This document shows, piece after piece, positions 62,629 through 64,000 of a stretch of 64,000 nt of DNA. The stretch lies in contig CAIJPN010000103.1 of NCBI GenBank assembly GCA_903822545.1, positions 1 through 64,000 of the forward strand, written 5' to 3'. The position numbers were made by a program, and so were the translations under genes. The notes beneath the pieces are model-generated. The model saw only the letters and a program-made list of their open reading frames with translations, was not told the DNA's origin and did no database searches. This stretch comes from an uncultured Anaerolineae bacterium. GTDB taxonomy: Bacteria; Chloroflexota; Anaerolineae; Anaerolineales; Villigracilaceae. Position 1 is the stretch's first letter. Every line of letters starts with the position of its first letter.

Positions 62629-62656
62629 ATTATGGTATTAGCCTGCACTTCGACAA
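62629..62656 (-). promoter_or_regulatory. Candidate promoter of the dpp operon
   Basis: TTGTCG (62651-62656) and CATAAT (62629-62634) on the minus strand, 16 bases apart. A further TATAAT lies at 62678-62683, so a second start is possible. Confidence 0.5.
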
Positions 62657-62840
62657 CAAGTCGAAAAGAACTGGAAAATTATACCCCAAAAGCACCCACC
62701 ATCGACTTCGCAAGCCGATGGCTCTCCCAAAAATGAAATAGCCCCGATCTCACAAATGTTACCCCCCAGCACAGGCAGGATTTGCCTCCTGGCACCGAAC
62801 AGGCTCCTGAATCCCGAAACATTAAAGCCAGATTAAAACC

Positions 62841-62869
62841 TTGACGCCGGCAAACGCTGGTGATAGACT
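62841..62869 (+). promoter_or_regulatory. Promoter of the short ORF / GNAT leader
   Basis: TTGACG (62841-62846) and TAGACT (62864-62869), 17 bases apart, about 40 bases before the short ORF. The stretch 62657-62840 upstream holds no gene that I can support. Confidence 0.65.
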
Positions 62870-62908
62870 CTCGCCCGTACTAAATCTTACAGAAAGGAGA
62901 CGCACTTC

Positions 62909-63001
62909 ATGGATCAAGTATTTACCACATGCACAGCAAATTGCACCGAATCTGGTGCTGGTTCTGTCATCCCTTCTTGGAGTGCGCCTATTCGCCGGTA
63001 A
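62909..63001 (+). CDS. 30-codon short ORF, candidate leader peptide or small peptide
   Basis: ATG 62909 to TAA 62999-63001, with a strong AAAGGAG nine bases upstream and a promoter about 40 bases upstream. The product starts MDQVFTTCTANCTE and ends SWSAPIRR. It has two cysteines four residues apart, is rich in Ser, Thr and Ala, and has no membrane segment. A terminator follows 20 bases later, then a second one, then the GNAT gene. It may be a regulatory leader peptide controlling read-through into the acetyltransferases, or a small peptide gene in its own right. No homologue is known to me. Confidence 0.6.
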   Translation: MDQVFTTCTANCTESGAGSVIPSWSAPIRR

Positions 63002-63021
63002 GAGCCTTTTTCGGTTCATGC

Positions 63022-63058
63022 AGGCCACGGTGCGCTCAAGCCCGTGGCCTTTTTATTT
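63022..63058 (+). terminator. First terminator-like hairpin after the short ORF
   Basis: 9-bp perfect stem (aggccacgg / ccgtggcct) with an 11-base loop, then ttttattt. Its left arm could also pair with the ccgtggcc of the second hairpin. Confidence 0.85.
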
Positions 63059-63066
63059 GCATCTTG

Positions 63067-63097
63067 CGGCCAGGGGCGCGTCCCGTGGCCGTTTTTT
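63067..63097 (+). terminator. Second terminator-like hairpin before the GNAT gene
   Basis: Stem cggcca / tggccg extended by ggg / ccc, then six T. It repeats the 'cccgtggcc plus T-run' of the first hairpin, so the two could be mutually exclusive folds. Confidence 0.7.
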
Positions 63098-63142
63098 GTC
63101 CCCTTTCCAGCCTGCCGCTGGAACCAGACAGGAAAAAAGATT

Positions 63143-63721
63143 ATGCAAACCATCTCCGCCCCATTATTTGAAGGCCAGCTCATCCGCCTCACCCCGGTTG
63201 ACCATGAAGCTGACCCTGAAACAGTCGCCGCATGGACACACAATGATGAATTCATGCGCCTGTATTCACCCCAACCCGTCCGCCCACTCACCGTCGAACA
63301 GGTTAAGAAGAAATTCGAGCAGATTGACAAAGAAATGGATGAGGACAACAACCTTTTCCATTTTGCCATCCGCCCACATGACGAGCAGCGCCTGATTGGC
63401 GAAGCCCGCCTGCAATGGATCGAATGGACCAACGGCAATGCCTGGGTCAAGCTGGGCATCCCCAACCCCCAAGACCGGCACCACGGCTACGGCAGCGAGG
63501 CCCTGCGCCTGTTGATGCGTTTCGCCTTCCGTGAGCTGAACCTGTACCGGCTGACCATCAGCCTGCCCGAATACAATGCCAGGGCCATCGCTTTCTTTGA
63601 GAAAGCCGGCTTCATCGTGGAAGTCCGCCGCCGTGAAGCTATCAACCGCATGGGCCGCAGATGGGACCTGATCGACATGGGCATCCTGCTGCCCGAGTGG
63701 GAGGCGCGCCATGCTTCATAG
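63143..63721 (+). CDS. GNAT acetyltransferase (RimJ/RimL type), first of a tandem pair
   Basis: 192 residues from ATG 63143 (AGGAAAAAAGA upstream). The RimL-like start LFEGQLIRLTPVDHEADPE, the acetyl-CoA loop in DRHHGYGSEALRLLMRFAF and the C-terminal YNARAIAFFEKAGF identify the fold. It would acetylate an amine on a protein, small molecule or antibiotic; the target is unknown. It overlaps the next GNAT gene by 11 bases and is preceded by an attenuator-like leader. Confidence 0.9.
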   Translation: MQTISAPLFEGQLIRLTPVDHEADPETVAAWTHNDEFMRLYSPQPVRPLTVEQVKKKFEQIDKEMDEDNNLFHFAIRPHDEQRLIGEARLQWIEWTNGNAWVKLGIPNPQDRHHGYGSEALRLLMRFAFRELNLYRLTISLPEYNARAIAFFEKAGFIVEVRRREAINRMGRRWDLIDMGILLPEWEARHAS

Positions 63722-64000
63722 CCCAGAAACCCCACTCCTGCGCGGGAAGCTCGTCCGCCTGTGCGCAGTTGATGCCGAGACCCTGTCCAAAGGCTTCCAC
63801 AAGTGGAGCAGCAACAGCGAATACGCCCGTTTGCTCGATTCCGGCCCGGCCCGGCCTTTTTCGCAAAAAGCGATCAAAGGCTTTATCGAGAAAGAACTGC
63901 AAAAAGATGACCCCAACCTGTTCTTTTTCGCCATCCGCACCATCGACGGCGACCGCCTGATCGGCGAAACCGGTTTCGATGGCATCAGATGGAACCAGGC
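63711..64000 (+). CDS. GNAT acetyltransferase, second of a tandem pair (cut by window end)
   Basis: Open from ATG 63711 to the window end, 96 codons so far. The product LLRGKLVRLCAVDAE ... LFFFAIRTIDGDRLIGETGF aligns with the first GNAT protein along its length, clearly a paralogue. The 11-base overlap implies coupled translation. The acetyl-CoA-binding part lies beyond the window. Confidence 0.85.
   Translation, partial: MLHSPETPLLRGKLVRLCAVDAETLSKGFHKWSSNSEYARLLDSGPARPFSQKAIKGFIEKELQKDDPNLFFFAIRTIDGDRLIGETGFDGIRWNQ

Noticed and set aside
62657-62840. Possible riboswitch or small RNA upstream of dpp and the short ORF
   Set aside because: Only short weak hairpins (for example catcgacttcgcaagccgatg) are visible, with no conserved riboswitch core that I can recognise.
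62841-63395. 184-codon open frame overlapping the short ORF and GNAT start
   Set aside because: It runs through both terminator hairpins and out of frame across the GNAT coding region; the start has no ribosome site.

Overview
The window looks like a chromosome segment of a Chloroflexota bacterium, most likely class Anaerolineae. This is an inference from protein character, since no marker gene is present. Reasons: many lipoprotein-type sugar- and peptide-binding proteins, Pro/Thr-rich 'TPxPTxTP' linkers in secreted proteins, no outer-membrane or LPS genes, many ABC importers and glycoside hydrolases, a PIG-V-type mannosyltransferase, and moderately high GC. No rRNA, tRNA, transposase or CRISPR array was recognised.

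Layout. 0-5.7 kb: a GT-C glycosyltransferase, a lipoprotein polysaccharide deacetylase and a small lipoprotein, then a convergent geranylgeranyl-reductase-type flavoprotein, a coiled-coil membrane protein and tmk. 5.7-13.5 kb (minus): a complete ribose-type operon rbsR-K-D-C-B-A-C', in which the binding protein is an in-frame tandem duplication and two permease genes are present. Its promoter overlaps a perfect 42-bp palindromic operator. 13.6-20.3 kb (minus): two secreted proteins, one a 1544-residue multicopper oxidase with N-terminal Gly-Tyr repeats and C-terminal fibronectin-III domains. 20.3-21.0 kb: non-coding DNA with dispersed repeats. 21.0-25.2 kb: a surface pullulanase and a lipoprotein.

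25.3-33.3 kb: phosphate. A minus-strand pstS-C-A-(59-aa membrane protein)-B-phoU operon faces a plus-strand Na/Pi cotransporter, a second pstB with an altered signature motif, and a SIS-domain sugar-phosphate enzyme. The divergent region carries three TGACA heptamers.

33.4-53.8 kb (minus): a long glycan-utilisation locus starting with a LacI regulator and its operators. It encodes a sugar-binding protein, two permeases, GH4, a BadF-type kinase, GH18, GH5, a ChbG-type deacetylase, GH3, a PIG-V protein, GH94, lipoprotein GH3 and GH1. Together these suggest capture and extracellular trimming of beta-glucan and chitin-like oligosaccharides, ABC import, then intracellular phosphorolysis, hydrolysis, deacetylation and phosphorylation. 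No importer ATPase lies in the locus, so a shared MsmX/UgpC-like ATPase elsewhere is presumed. 53.9-62.6 kb (minus): an oligopeptide ABC system (dppD-F-A-B-C) and a separately terminated second binding protein. 62.6-64.0 kb (plus): a promoter, a 30-codon ORF, two alternative terminators and a tandem pair of GNAT acetyltransferases, the second cut by the window end.

Most unusual points: short inverted repeats fill the gaps of the glycan locus and appear inserted in frame inside GH94 (three times) and the PIG-V gene; the rbsB-rbsB fusion; the short-ORF/attenuator-like leader before the GNAT pair; and the 59-aa gene inside the pst operon. All calls come from reading the sequence; no database search was run.
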